From assembly GCF_006715495.1 (NCBI RefSeq), contig NZ_VFNI01000002.1, forward strand, positions 372,001 through 436,000: a DNA stretch of 64,000 nt, written 5' to 3'. A program made the position numbers and the translations under genes. The notes beneath the pieces were generated by a model. It saw only the letters and a list, made by a program, of their open reading frames with translations. It searched no databases and was not told where the DNA came from. Numbering within the stretch: the first letter of the stretch is position 1; the number at the start of each line of letters is the position of its first letter. This document shows, piece by piece, positions 53,918 to 62,940 of this stretch. This stretch comes from Herbaspirillum sp. SJZ106 (GTDB lineage Bacteria; Pseudomonadota; Gammaproteobacteria; Burkholderiales; Burkholderiaceae_D).

Positions 53918-54754
53918 TTAATCCTGCCTGCCGCCGGTCACCCGCTCGATGCCTGCCAGATCCCGCCAGCTTTGCACTTCGGAAAAACCGGCCCCGGACA
54001 GCAATGCCCGCACCGCGGCCGCCTGGTCGTAACCATGTTCCATCAGCAGCCAGCCGCCGGCGTTGAGGTGGGCGGACGCGCCGCCGACGATGGCGTGCAG
54101 GTCCGACAGGCCGTCGGCATGGTCGGTCAGCGCATCGACCGGCTCGAAGCGCAGGTCGCCTTGCGACAGATGGGCATCGCCTGCGACGATATAGGGCGGG
54201 TTGGAGGCGATGACATCGAACCGGGCCGCGCCATCCAGCGCCTGATACCAGTCACTCAGCATGAAATCCACCCGTGTGCCGTTGGCCGCCGCGTTGCCGC
54301 GCGCCACCTCCAGCGCGGCAACGCTGGCGTCGAGCGCGGCCACCCCGGCATCGGGCCGGGTATGGGCAATGGCCACCGCGATGGCGCCCGAGCCGGTGCC
54401 CATGTCCAGCAATCGGCCGCCTTGCGGCAAGCGTTCCAGCGCCAGCTCCACCAGCAGTTCGGTATCGGGACGGGGAATCAATACATCCGGCGTGACGCGG
54501 AAATCCAGCCCGTAGAATTCGCGCGCGCCGACGATGTAGGCGATTGGCTCGCCGCGCAAGCGGCGCTCGAACAGGGTTGCCAGCGCCTCGGCCTCGGCGA
54601 TGTCCAGCCGCCGTTCGGACTGGGTGATCAGCTGCACCCGCGTCAGCTTGAGCGCGTGGCATAGCAGGATACGGTTTTCCAGCGCATCCAGCGGTGCCAC
54701 CTTCAATACCGTCGCCAGGCTGCAGCCGGCCAAGTTGGATGCATGTCCGCTCAT
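53918..54754 (-). CDS. prmC: Peptide chain release factor N5-glutamine methyltransferase
   Basis: A 278-residue methyltransferase that methylates the Gln of the GGQ motif in release factors. The SAM site is LLDMGTGSGAIAVAIA and the catalytic NPPY motif is in VIASNPPYIV. The N-terminal helical domain (1-75) precedes REFYGLDFRVTPDVLIPRPDTE, the release-factor-binding region typical of PrmC. The gene is in the same direction as prfA but separated from it by dsbB. Confidence 0.93.
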   Translation of the reverse strand: MSGHASNLAGCSLATVLKVAPLDALENRILLCHALKLTRVQLITQSERRLDIAEAEALATLFERRLRGEPIAYIVGAREFYGLDFRVTPDVLIPRPDTELLVELALERLPQGGRLLDMGTGSGAIAVAIAHTRPDAGVAALDASVAALEVARGNAAANGTRVDFMLSDWYQALDGAARFDVIASNPPYIVAGDAHLSQGDLRFEPVDALTDHADGLSDLHAIVGGASAHLNAGGWLLMEHGYDQAAAVRALLSGAGFSEVQSWRDLAGIERVTGGRQD

Positions 54755-54764
54755 GGGAAGGGAT

Positions 54765-55238
54765 TCAGCTGCGCTTGAACATCGGGCGCAGCAGCACCAG
54801 GCCCAGCACCACGAACCAGATCAGCGACCAGGTCGGGATCTGCAGGCCGAATATCGGCGGCCACGGCGCCGAGCAGAAACCGTCGGCGGTGAACATCTGC
54901 GGCAGGAGCTTGGCGGTAGGCAACTGGTTGAGCGCGGTTTCCAGCGGGTCGGTGGTGCAGGACACGCCCGGATGCGCCTTCACATACAGGTGCCAGATGG
55001 CGGTGCCGGCGCCGCCCAGCGCGGCCAGCAAGCCCAGCGCGGCGCTGGCGCGGCGTGCCGGGGCCGGCATGAAATAGCCGATCAGCGAAAATACCGCGAC
55101 CAGCACGAACATGTAGCGCTGGATCACGCACAAGGGGCAGGGCTGCATCTCTTCGACGATCTGCAGGTACATGGCGAAACCGAGCAGCGCGATGCACACC
55201 AGCGCCACCAGCAGGAAGACCGGTTTGGATGATTTCAT
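54765..55238 (-). CDS. dsbB: Disulfide bond formation protein DsbB
   Basis: A 157-residue inner-membrane protein with four hydrophobic segments (about 6-26, 41-58, 65-85, 135-152). It reoxidises periplasmic DsbA and passes electrons to quinones. The first periplasmic loop carries CPLC in MQPCPLCVIQRYMF, and the second loop has Cys in VSCTTDP and DGFCSAPWPP. The pattern matches DsbB. It sits between prfA and prmC with short gaps of 71 and 10 bp, so it should be part of that transcript. DsbA is not in the window. Confidence 0.93.
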   Translation of the reverse strand: MKSSKPVFLLVALVCIALLGFAMYLQIVEEMQPCPLCVIQRYMFVLVAVFSLIGYFMPAPARRASAALGLLAALGGAGTAIWHLYVKAHPGVSCTTDPLETALNQLPTAKLLPQMFTADGFCSAPWPPIFGLQIPTWSLIWFVVLGLVLLRPMFKRS

Positions 55239-55309
55239 GAGTCGTTCACCTTGAAAGAAGAGGGCTGACAGGGATTGTAGTGGAGAGTGCGAAGCCCGGT
55301 TGGACGTTG

Positions 55310-56389
55310 TCAGCTATCGCCCAGTTCCGCCAGCAATTCCGCCTGGTGTTCGGTGATCAGCGCATTGGTCAGTTCTTCCAGGTCGCCGTCCATGATGAAA
55401 TCCAGCTTGTACAGCGTCAGGTTGATGCGGTGGTCGGTCATGCGCCCCTGCGGGAAATTATAGGTGCGGATGCGTTCGCTGCGATCGCCCGAGCCGATCA
55501 GCGACTTGCGGGTGGCCGCTTCCTTCGACTGCTGCTCGCGCAATTGCCCGTCCTTGATGCGCGCGGCCAGCACCTTCAGCGCCGAGGCCTTGTTCTTGTG
55601 CTGGCTGCGGTCGTCCTGGCATTCCACCACGATACCGGTCGGCAAGTGGGTGATGCGCACCGCCGAGTCGGTCTTGTTGATATGCTGGCCGCCGGCGCCG
55701 GAAGCGCGGAAGGTATCGATGCGGATGTCGGCCGGATTGATCTCGACATCCTCGACCTCGTCGGCTTCCGGCATCACGGCCACCGTGCAGGCCGAGGTAT
55801 GGATGCGGCCCTGGGTCTCGGTGGCCGGCACGCGCTGCACGCGGTGGCCGCCGGACTCGAACTTCAGGCGCGAATAGGCGCCGAAGCCGGCGATGCGCGC
55901 GATCACTTCCTTGTAGCCGCCCAGTTCGGATTCGGAGGAGGAGACGATTTCCACCTGCCAGCGGTTGCGCTCGGCATAGCGCGTGTACATGCGCAAGAGG
56001 TCGCCGGCGAACAGCGCCGATTCGTCGCCGCCGGTGCCGGCGCGGATTTCCAGGAAGATGTTGCGCTCGTCGTTCGGATCCTTGGGCAGCAGCATCTTCT
56101 GCAGGTCGCCTTCCAGCGCTTCCATGCGCGCGCGGGCGGCATTGATCTCTTCCTGCGCGAAGTCCTTCATGTCGGGGTCGGCCAGCAGTTCCTGCGCGGT
56201 CTTGATGTCGCGGCCGGACTGCACGTAGTCGAGGTAGAGCGCCACGAGCGGGCCCAGTTCGGCATGTTCGCGCGTCATCTTGCGGAAGTTGTCCATATCG
56301 GCCGTGGCGTCTTCCTGCGCCAGCAGGCTGTTGAGTTCTTCCAGCCGTTCGGCGAGCTGGTCGAGTTTGGCGAGCATCGATGGTTTCAT
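55310..56389 (-). CDS. prfA: Peptide chain release factor 1
   Basis: A 359-residue class I release factor recognising UAA and UAG. The peptidyl-tRNA hydrolysis motif GGQ is at 233-235 ([19 protein letters not shown]) and is methylated by PrmC. The N-terminal coiled helices and the codon-recognition domain (about 110-215) follow family order. The ATG at 56389 starts [19 protein letters not shown], the usual RF1 start; a longer frame from 56464 adds 25 unrelated residues. Downstream of hemA, as in E. coli. Confidence 0.97.
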   Translation of the reverse strand: MKPSMLAKLDQLAERLEELNSLLAQEDATADMDNFRKMTREHAELGPLVALYLDYVQSGRDIKTAQELLADPDMKDFAQEEINAARARMEALEGDLQKMLLPKDPNDERNIFLEIRAGTGGDESALFAGDLLRMYTRYAERNRWQVEIVSSSESELGGYKEVIARIAGFGAYSRLKFESGGHRVQRVPATETQGRIHTSACTVAVMPEADEVEDVEINPADIRIDTFRASGAGGQHINKTDSAVRITHLPTGIVVECQDDRSQHKNKASALKVLAARIKDGQLREQQSKEAATRKSLIGSGDRSERIRTYNFPQGRMTDHRINLTLYKLDFIMDGDLEELTNALITEHQAELLAELGDS

Positions 56390-56495
56390 GTGCTTGGGTA
56401 GGGTGAAAATGTCTTGCGGAACCGTCACGCGGCAAAGAAGGGCGACGGCAAGGCGGTGGCCCATGCACGCAGCACGGGCGTAAAGAGGAGGGGCG

Positions 56496-57788
56496 CTAAC
56501 GCTTGGCGCGGAACAGTTGCGGCAGCAGTTCGACCAGTTGGCTGCGCTGCTCGCCCTGGGCGTGATGCAGGGCCTGTTGCGGGCCGTGCAGGAACTTGGC
56601 GGTCAGCCCCCTGGAGAGGGCTTCCATTACCGCCTCGACATCGTCGCCCTTGGCCAGCATCTTGCGGGCGCGTTCGAGTTCGGCCAGGCGCAGCGCCTCG
56701 CCGGTTTCGTGCAGGTCCTGGATCAGCGGCACCATGGCGCGGCTGTCGACCCAGTGCATGAAGGACTGCACGCGGGTCTCGATGATGGCTTCGGCCTGCG
56801 CCACCGCGGCCTGGCGGTTCTCGACGCCGCTCTGCACCACCGAAGCCAGGTCGTCCACGGTGTACAGGAAAACGTCGTCCAGGCGCGCGACTTCGGATTC
56901 GATGTCGCGCGGCACGGCCAGGTCGACCATGAAGATGGGCTTGTGGCGGCGTGCCTTGACCGCGCGTTCGACCAACCCCAGGCCGATGATCGGCAGCGAA
57001 GACGCGGTGCACGACACCACGATGTCGAAGCGCGACAGTTGCGCCGGCAGGTCGGCCAGGCGGATCGCGCTGCCGTTGAAGCGGTGCGCCAGCATCTGGC
57101 CGCGTTCCATGGTGCGGTTGGCCACCGTCAGGGTCTTGGGGTTTTGCGCCGCGAAGTGGGTGGCGCACAGCTCGATCATTTCGCCGGCGCCGATGAACAG
57201 CACGTTCTGGCCCGCGATGGAATCGAAGATGCGCTGCGACAGCCGCACCGCGGCGGCCGCCATCGACACGCTGTGCGCGCCGATCTCGGTGGTGGTGCGC
57301 ACTTCCTTGGCCACCGCGAAGGTGCGCTGGAACAGTTGGTGCAGGTAGGTGCCGAGCCCGCCGGCGGCTTCCGCCTGGCGCACCGCATCCTTCATCTGGC
57401 CCAGGATCTGCGGCTCGCCCAGCACCATCGAATCCAGCCCGGAGGCGACGCGGAAGGCATGGCGCACGGCATTGTCCTGCGGCAGCGCATAGAGGAAGGG
57501 GCGCAGGTCGGCGTAGGGAATCTTGTGGTACTCGGCCAGGAACTGCGCGGTGCGGTCGATGGCGAAATCCACGCCATCCCGGCCGGCCGCCGCGGCAGCA
57601 TACAGTTCGGTGCGGTTGCAGGTGGAGAGGATGGCCGCTTCGCCGGCCGAGATGATGCGGTCGTTGCCGCCGAACCAGGCGCGCGCCGCCGCCACCGCCT
57701 GACCGATCTGGTCAGCGGGGAAGGCCACTTTTTCGCGCAATGAAACCGGCGCGGTAGTGTGGTTGAGTCCGACGGCGAGCAAATGCAT
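56496..57788 (-). CDS. hemA: Glutamyl-tRNA reductase
   Basis: A 430-residue NADPH enzyme that reduces glutamyl-tRNA to glutamate-1-semialdehyde, the first step of the C5 route to heme. The catalytic Cys is residue 57 in [11 protein letters not shown]. The NADPH domain has [16 protein letters not shown], and the C-terminal dimerisation helix is at about 320-425. Length and start ([20 protein letters not shown]) match E. coli HemA. It heads a leftward group hemA-prfA-dsbB-prmC and has a clear -10 box upstream. Confidence 0.96.
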   Translation of the reverse strand: MHLLAVGLNHTTAPVSLREKVAFPADQIGQAVAAARAWFGGNDRIISAGEAAILSTCNRTELYAAAAAGRDGVDFAIDRTAQFLAEYHKIPYADLRPFLYALPQDNAVRHAFRVASGLDSMVLGEPQILGQMKDAVRQAEAAGGLGTYLHQLFQRTFAVAKEVRTTTEIGAHSVSMAAAAVRLSQRIFDSIAGQNVLFIGAGEMIELCATHFAAQNPKTLTVANRTMERGQMLAHRFNGSAIRLADLPAQLSRFDIVVSCTASSLPIIGLGLVERAVKARRHKPIFMVDLAVPRDIESEVARLDDVFLYTVDDLASVVQSGVENRQAAVAQAEAIIETRVQSFMHWVDSRAMVPLIQDLHETGEALRLAELERARKMLAKGDDVEAVMEALSRGLTAKFLHGPQQALHHAQGEQRSQLVELLPQLFRAKR

Positions 57789-58145
57789 GGAATAACGCGG
57801 CTTTCGATGCCGCTGGGCTTGAATTCGGAGCCAAAGTCGACGGTAAATCGACCATTTACAACACCGCTATTATACCCGCTGCGCAATAAGGGGTTTGGCG
57901 GCGGGCCGATAGTCGGTATTCATCCCTGATATGGATCATGCTTTGACACAGCTTGACACAGGCGCCAGCACCGCCGCCGCAGCGTCACGTCCGGGTTGCG
58001 CCTGCAGTAGAGGTTGGCGTTCCGGCAACAAGTCTTGCGCTGTCATTGCCAGACAGAAATGCCTTCCAGGGGGAATAAGGCGGTTGCCGTCTGTTGCAGG
58101 AATGCCGCATCCCGGGCCGGAGGCCGTGCGTTCAGCGGGCGGGGC
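57789..58145. other. Intergenic region upstream of hemA
   Basis: The 357-bp gap lies between the response-regulator gene (ends 58146) and hemA (starts 57788). It holds the hemA -10 box near 57870. I see no other gene, hairpin terminator or repeat in the rest. Confidence 0.6.
57869..57874 (-). promoter_or_regulatory. Probable -10 box of hemA
   Basis: On the minus strand GGGTATAATAGC contains a perfect TATAAT -10 box, about 80 bp before the hemA start. No good -35 is present 16-18 bp upstream, so the promoter may depend on an activator or on the upstream GGG. Confidence 0.55.
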
Positions 58146-58868
58146 TTAGCCTGCGGCCGTGCTGGATTCGATGCGTTCCAGCTGGTAGCCATAGCCGTAG
58201 ACCGTGGCCAGCTTGTAGCCATGTTCCGGTTTCAGGCCGAGCTTGTTGCGCACGCGCGAGACGTGGGTGTCGATGGTGCGCGTGGGCACCTCGGGTTCGG
58301 CGCCCCAGATGCGCTCCTGGATGAACGCGCGCGACAGCGGGCGGCCAAGGTGTTCCAGCAGCAGCAGCGCCAGTTCCGACTCCTTCCGGGTGAGCGCGGC
58401 ATCCAGCGACGGACGCGCCGGGCAGGAGACGCGCAGGCGATCCAGGTCGAACACGAAGCCGCCGCTGTGCACCACGGACCCTGCCGCCTGCGGATCGGCC
58501 GCATGCAACAGCAATTCCAGCCGCAGCGCCAGTTCGTTGCGGCGGATGGGTTTGACCAGGTAATCGTCGGCGCCGGCGGCGCGCAGCGTTTGCAGCAAGG
58601 CTTTTTGCGCCGGGGCGGCCAGCAATAGCACGGCGGGCGCGACGCCGCCCTCTGGCGGCGCCGGTTCGCGCCAGGCGCGCAAGCCGGCTTCGAGCGGCGC
58701 AGCCTGCGCCTCAAGTCCGTCCAGATCGATGATCAGTACCGCGACCCCCTCCATGCGCGCGGCCAGCAAGCCATCTGCGCCGGCATAGGCCGCGCAGTTG
58801 CGCGCGGCGGGCAACTGGCGCAGCAGGGCCACGCAGTCGGCGGAGGAGGAGAGGATCCCGATCTTCAT
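58146..58868 (-). CDS. OmpR-type response regulator with a degenerate receiver domain
   Basis: A 240-residue protein with a receiver-like N-terminal domain (1-120) and a winged helix at about 145-232 (LTRKESELALLLLEHLGRPLSRAFIQERIWG...RTIDTHVSRVRNKLG...YGYGYQLE). In the receiver, the usual acidic pair after the first strand is replaced (MKIGILSSSADC). The expected Thr/Ser of the fourth strand is Ala (LLLAAPA). Only the candidate phospho-Asp (48 or 50 in IIDLDG) and Lys 106 in YLVKP remain. It may therefore work without phosphorylation. No histidine kinase is adjacent. No downstream partner gene exists on this strand, since hemA has its own promoter. Confidence 0.85.
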   Translation of the reverse strand: MKIGILSSSADCVALLRQLPAARNCAAYAGADGLLAARMEGVAVLIIDLDGLEAQAAPLEAGLRAWREPAPPEGGVAPAVLLLAAPAQKALLQTLRAAGADDYLVKPIRRNELALRLELLLHAADPQAAGSVVHSGGFVFDLDRLRVSCPARPSLDAALTRKESELALLLLEHLGRPLSRAFIQERIWGAEPEVPTRTIDTHVSRVRNKLGLKPEHGYKLATVYGYGYQLERIESSTAAG

Positions 58869-58968
58869 CGCATCAGGGAAGAAAGAAAAAACAGCGTACC
58901 GGGACGTGGTCGCCGTCGTCCTGGGGCGGGGCCAGGACGACGGCCGGGATGCGAGGCGTTAAGGCGGC

Positions 58969-59238
58969 TCAGACCGGCGCCGAATCGGCGTCCGGCAGCA
59001 CCACGTTCACGTCCAGCACTTCCAGGTTGCCCTGGCGATCCAGCGAGATCTTGATGTCATCCGCATTGACCTTGGTGTACTTGGAAATGACCTCGATCAG
59101 TTCCTTGTGCAGGGCCGGCAGGAAGTCCGGGCCCTGGCGGCCGTTGGAGCGTTCGCGGGCGATGATGATCTGCAGCCGTTCCTTCGCTGCAACCGCGCTC
59201 TTGGGCTTGGTCGGGAACAGGAATGAAAGCAGGGACAT
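58969..59238 (-). CDS. minE: Cell division topological specificity factor MinE
   Basis: An 89-residue protein that stimulates MinD ATPase and drives pole-to-pole oscillation. The membrane-targeting start is MSLLSFLF, followed by the anti-MinCD segment ([15 protein letters not shown]) and the topological-specificity part with LEVNV-like strands ([19 protein letters not shown]). Length matches E. coli MinE (88). ATG at 59238 is one base after the minD stop. The longer frame from 59334 is an artefact. Confidence 0.96.
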   Translation of the reverse strand: MSLLSFLFPTKPKSAVAAKERLQIIIARERSNGRQGPDFLPALHKELIEVISKYTKVNADDIKISLDRQGNLEVLDVNVVLPDADSAPV

Positions 59239-59239
59239 G

Positions 59240-60055
59240 TCACTTACCTCCGAAAATGCGCTGCAGGAAACCCGGCTTTTCGTAGTTGGTGAAGCGCAGC
59301 TCGACATTCTCGCCAAGGAAGCGCGACACCACATCCTGGTAGGCCTGGGCCACGTCGCTGTCCTTGATGTGGATGGCGGGGCTGCCCTGGTTGGACGCCG
59401 CCAGCACCGATTCGGATTCGGGGATGATGCCGATCAGCGGGATGCGCAGGATTTCCTGCACGTCGGTATACGACAGCATCTCGCCGTCTTCCACGCGCTT
59501 GGGCGCATAGCGGGTGATCAGCAGGTGTTCCTTGACCGGTTCGCCGCCGCTCGATGCGCGGCGCGACTTGGCCTGGATGATGCCGAGGATGCGGTCGGAG
59601 TCGCGCACCGAGGACACTTCCGGGTTGGTCACCACGATCGCCTCGTCGGCGAAGGTCAGCGCCATCACCGCGCCGTGCTCGATGCCGGCGGGCGAGTCGC
59701 AGATGATGTATTCGAAGTCCATCTTGGACAGGTCGTTGAGCACGCGTTCGACGCCTTCCTCGGACAGCGCGTCCTTGTCGCGGGTCTGCGAGGCCGGCAG
59801 GATGAACAGGTTGTCGCAGTGCTTGTCCTTGATCAGCGCCTGGTTCAGCGTGGCTTCCTTGTTGATGACATTGATCAGGTCGTACACCACGCGGCGTTCG
59901 CAGCCCATGATCAGGTCCAGGTTGCGCAGGCCGACGTCGAAGTCGATCACGGCCGTCTTGTGGCCTCGCATTGCCAGGCCCGATGCGAAACTGGCGCTCG
60001 ACGTCGTCTTGCCGACGCCTCCCTTACCGGAAGTCACAACGATGATTTTTGCCAC
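59240..60055 (-). CDS. minD: Septum site-determining ATPase MinD
   Basis: A 271-residue deviant Walker A ATPase that recruits MinC to the membrane. It begins [21 protein letters not shown] (the KGGVGKTT deviant P-loop), has [18 protein letters not shown], and ends with an amphipathic membrane helix ([10 protein letters not shown]). Length and order match E. coli MinD. It sits between minC and minE as the middle gene of the leftward minCDE operon, with 117 bp to minC and 1 bp to minE. Confidence 0.97.
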   Translation of the reverse strand: MAKIIVVTSGKGGVGKTTSSASFASGLAMRGHKTAVIDFDVGLRNLDLIMGCERRVVYDLINVINKEATLNQALIKDKHCDNLFILPASQTRDKDALSEEGVERVLNDLSKMDFEYIICDSPAGIEHGAVMALTFADEAIVVTNPEVSSVRDSDRILGIIQAKSRRASSGGEPVKEHLLITRYAPKRVEDGEMLSYTDVQEILRIPLIGIIPESESVLAASNQGSPAIHIKDSDVAQAYQDVVSRFLGENVELRFTNYEKPGFLQRIFGGK

Positions 60056-60172
60056 AAAAAACTCCTTAAGAAGAACAGATGTGCTGATGCGATTCAGCCT
60101 ATTGGATTGGCTTGCCAGAACGCATTTCAGGTTGATTGGTGAAATGCGTTCTATCTAAATTCGGTATTGCGT

Positions 60173-60964
60173 TCAGGCCGCCTGCATCGCCAGCACGTCG
60201 ATGCGTTCGCCATTGAGGCGCACCTGCACCTGCTTGCCGGCGACCTCCGCCGGAGGGCCGTTCTCGAAGGTTCGATAGACTCCGGCGATGGAGACCAGTT
60301 CCGCTTCCAGCGAGGCGGCGAAGATGCGCGCCTCGGTGTTGCCCGAGGCGCCGGCCAGCGCCCGTCCGCGCAGCGGCGCATAGACGTGGATGCTGCCGTC
60401 GGCGATGATCTCGGCGCCGTTGTTGACTGCCGCCATGACCACCAGGTCGGCGCCGCGCGCATAGATGCGCTGGCCGGCGCGCACCGGGGTGTCGACGATC
60501 ATGGTGCGGGCTGCCGGGGCGGCTGCGGCTGAGGGAGCGGGCACGGGCGCGGCAGCAGGTTCGGGCTGCGGCGCGGGCTTGGCGGGCGGGGCTTTGTGCT
60601 CCGCGGTTTCCTGGGCGCGCGCATTGGCCGCGCCGGCGCCGGCCGCGGCCGGAGTGTCGATCGCCAGGCCATGGGCGACGATGCCTGCGTGCAAGTCTTG
60701 CGGCGCATTGCGCACGGCCACGGTGTTCAGGCGGAACGCCTTGAACAGGCCGACCAGCGCCTGCCAGTCGATGTCGGCAGCGGTGGCGCCTTCCAGCGCG
60801 CCGATGTCGAGCACCGCAAACTCATCCTCGAAGAAGTCGGATACGCCGCCGGTCATGTCCTTGAGCGCCTTTTCCAGGGCGGCAGGATCGGTTTCATGCA
60901 GGATTGCCGAGATGGCAACGACGGTGGATATCTTGATTTCGATCGGTTTGCGGGCTTTTTGCAT
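60173..60964 (-). CDS. minC: Septum site-determining inhibitor MinC
   Basis: A 263-residue FtsZ assembly inhibitor. The N-terminal domain (about 5-100) binds FtsZ and begins [18 protein letters not shown] long Ala/Pro-rich linker follows (about 110-160). The C-terminal beta-helix (about 165-260) has [47 protein letters not shown], the part that dimerises and binds MinD. The linker is longer than in E. coli MinC (231 residues), which explains the extra length. First gene of minC-minD-minE. Confidence 0.95.
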   Translation of the reverse strand: MQKARKPIEIKISTVVAISAILHETDPAALEKALKDMTGGVSDFFEDEFAVLDIGALEGATAADIDWQALVGLFKAFRLNTVAVRNAPQDLHAGIVAHGLAIDTPAAAGAGAANARAQETAEHKAPPAKPAPQPEPAAAPVPAPSAAAAPAARTMIVDTPVRAGQRIYARGADLVVMAAVNNGAEIIADGSIHVYAPLRGRALAGASGNTEARIFAASLEAELVSIAGVYRTFENGPPAEVAGKQVQVRLNGERIDVLAMQAA

Positions 60965-61071
60965 AAATCGTCTGGTCTGGAACGGGGGACATCGTTTCCC
61001 GTAAATATTGGCTGTGCATTATACAGGCAGGCTGGCGCTGCGATAGCGGCCGACGGGGCTTTTCGGCGGGA

Positions 61072-61515
61072 TCAGGGGGCCGGGGCGGCCGCTTGCCCCG
61101 CGGAGTCGGCTGGAGGCGACAAAAGCCGTTGCAGGGCCTGCAGGTCGTGCATCACCCATTGGGCGTCTTCGGCGAATTTCTTGTCATCCATGCCGGGCTG
61201 GCGGAACAGGATGAAGGTGAGTTCGCTGGCCGCATCGCCATTGGCCACCACCCGCATCGGCACGGCCACCCGCGCGCCACCGGGCAGCGTCACCTCGTGG
61301 TCCAGCACGCCGTAGGGATTGGGCTCGGCGAAACGGATGCTGACCTTGCCCGTTTCCCCCTCGGCCACCCAGGCGCCGCCTTCCTGCGTCAGCCCCTGGC
61401 CCAGGCCCGAGGCCCATTGCGCCATGTTGCGCGGATCGGCGAGAAAGGCGTAGGCCTGCGCCGCCGCCACGGGCAGCGTCACATGCAAGACAAGAACCGG
61501 CAGCGGGGCGGACAT
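61072..61515 (-). CDS. SRPBCC family (polyketide cyclase-like) protein
   Basis: A 147-residue protein of the SRPBCC/START-like ligand-binding fold. Typical marks are the start LPVLVLHVTLPVAAAQAYAFLADPRNMAQWASGL and the long C-terminal helix preceded by SELTFILFRQPGMDDKKFAEDAQWVMHDL. No catalytic residues are recognised, so it is probably a small-molecule binding protein; its ligand is unknown. The C-terminal tail is Ala/Pro-rich. It lies between minC and the BMP transporter group on the same strand but with gaps of 107 and 152 bp. Confidence 0.78.
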   Translation of the reverse strand: MSAPLPVLVLHVTLPVAAAQAYAFLADPRNMAQWASGLGQGLTQEGGAWVAEGETGKVSIRFAEPNPYGVLDHEVTLPGGARVAVPMRVVANGDAASELTFILFRQPGMDDKKFAEDAQWVMHDLQALQRLLSPPADSAGQAAAPAP

Positions 61516-61590
61516 GGCGTCTCCAGAAAGGGCGATGCGCCATTATCCCTCCATCGCGGCCTGGCGCCGCGGCAAATGCCCCGGCCCATG

Positions 61591-61627
61591 AAAAACGGCC
61601 GGGGCGTCTGGCGACGCTCCCGGCCGT
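61591..61627 (-). terminator. Terminator of the BMP transporter operon
   Basis: On the minus strand AACGGCCGGG plus AGCGTC pairs with GACGC plus CCCGGCCGTT (61594-61627), with a one-base bulge and a GCCA loop, followed by TTTTT. It lies about 40 bp after the stop of the binding-protein gene. Confidence 0.85.
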
Positions 61628-61667
61628 TGGCTTGCCGGTTGCCCCGGCGCGCCGGGGCTATCAATCT

Positions 61668-62807
61668 TCAGCCCGGCACCTTGCCATCCACGCCTTCGAC
61701 GTAGAACTTGATGCCATGCAGGAAACCGTCGTCAGCCACGGCGTCCTTGCCCAGCACTTCCTTGCCGGCGTTGTCCTTGATCGGACCCTTCCAGATCGGC
61801 GCGCTGCCGTCGACGATGCCCTTCTTGCGCTCTTCCACCAGCGTCTTCACGTCGGCCGGCAGGTCCGGGTTGAAGGCGGCCAGGTCGATGCCGTTTTCCT
61901 TCAGGCCGATCCAGCTGGTGCTGCTCTTCCAGGAGCCGTCCAGCACCGCCTGCACGCGCGCGGTGTAGTACACGCCCCAGTTGATGATCGACGCTGCCAG
62001 GTGGGCCTTGGGGCCGAAGCCGGTCATGTCGCTATCCCAGCCGAAGGCGTACACGCCTTTTTCCTGCGCGGTCTGCACCACGGCGGCGGAGTCGGTGTTC
62101 TGCATCAGCACGTCCACGCCCTGGCCGATCAGGGTGGTGGCGGCTTCACGTTCCTTGCCCGGGTCGAACCACTTGTTGACCCAGACCACGGCGGTGGTCG
62201 CCTTCGGGTTCACCGAACGCGCGCCCAGCGTGAAGGAATCGATGTTGCGGACCACTTCGGGAATCGGCACCGAAGCCACCACGCCCAGCTTGCCGGACTT
62301 GCTCATCTTGCCCGCCACCACGCCGGCCAGGTAGGCGCCTTCATAGGTGCGCACGTCGTACTGCGCCAGGTTGTCGGCGGTCTTGAAGCCGGTGGCGTGT
62401 TCGAACTTCACGTCCGGGAATTCCTTGGCCACCTTCAGCATCGCTTCCATGTAGCCGAAGGTGGTGCCGAAGATCAGCTTGTTGCCGTCGGTGGCCAGCT
62501 GGCGGAACACGCGCTCGGCATCGGCGGCCGACTCGGGAATGTTCTCCACGAAGGTGGTCTTGACCTTGTCGCCGAACTTCTCCTCGACCGCCTTGCGGCC
62601 CTTGTCGTGGGCGAAGGTCCAGCCGGCGTCGCCGACCGGGCCGATGTAGACGAAGGCCACCTTCAGCGGATCGGCGGCGGGCGCGGCGGCGGCAGGGGCC
62701 GCAGACGGGGCTGCCGGAGCGGCTTCTTCCTTCTTGCCGCAACCGATCAGGGTTGCCGCGGCCAGGGTGGCGAGCATCGCCAGCGAGGCTCTGCGCGAAA
62801 TGATCAT
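61668..62807 (-). CDS. BMP-family ABC transporter substrate-binding lipoprotein
   Basis: A 379-residue lipoprotein of the BMP/PnrA family, which binds nucleosides or related compounds. It has a lipoprotein signal with the lipobox TLIGC (Cys about 23), an Ala/Pro-rich linker and the BMP core starting KVAFVYIGPVGDAGWTFAHDKGRKAVEE. The motif YGPVGDAGW-like region and GVDVLMQNTDSAAVVQTAQEKGVYAFGWDSDMT fit the PnrA-type ligand site. It is the last gene of the leftward transporter group; two permease genes precede it, and the ATPase should lie beyond the window end. Confidence 0.92.
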   Translation of the reverse strand: MIISRRASLAMLATLAAATLIGCGKKEEAAPAAPSAAPAAAAPAADPLKVAFVYIGPVGDAGWTFAHDKGRKAVEEKFGDKVKTTFVENIPESAADAERVFRQLATDGNKLIFGTTFGYMEAMLKVAKEFPDVKFEHATGFKTADNLAQYDVRTYEGAYLAGVVAGKMSKSGKLGVVASVPIPEVVRNIDSFTLGARSVNPKATTAVVWVNKWFDPGKEREAATTLIGQGVDVLMQNTDSAAVVQTAQEKGVYAFGWDSDMTGFGPKAHLAASIINWGVYYTARVQAVLDGSWKSSTSWIGLKENGIDLAAFNPDLPADVKTLVEERKKGIVDGSAPIWKGPIKDNAGKEVLGKDAVADDGFLHGIKFYVEGVDGKVPG

Positions 62808-62868
62808 TGTGGTTCTCCCTCAGGTTGGTTGGAATGCGTATTGCGACTACGAAAAGCATCTATTCGAA

Positions 62869-62940
62869 ATGAACGGCCGGACCGCTGCGCTGGCGTCGTT
62901 GTACCGCCTTGCCGTACCGAACGTACTTCCGGCCGTTCAT
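62869..62940 (-). other. 12-bp inverted repeat overlapping the permease stop codon
   Basis: ATGAACGGCCGG (62869-62880) and CCGGCCGTTCAT (62929-62940) are perfect 12-bp arms enclosing 48 bp that contain GTAC-rich short repeats. The right arm includes the stop codon of the permease (62937-62939). In the leftward message it forms a long hairpin between permease and binding-protein genes. Confidence 0.7.
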
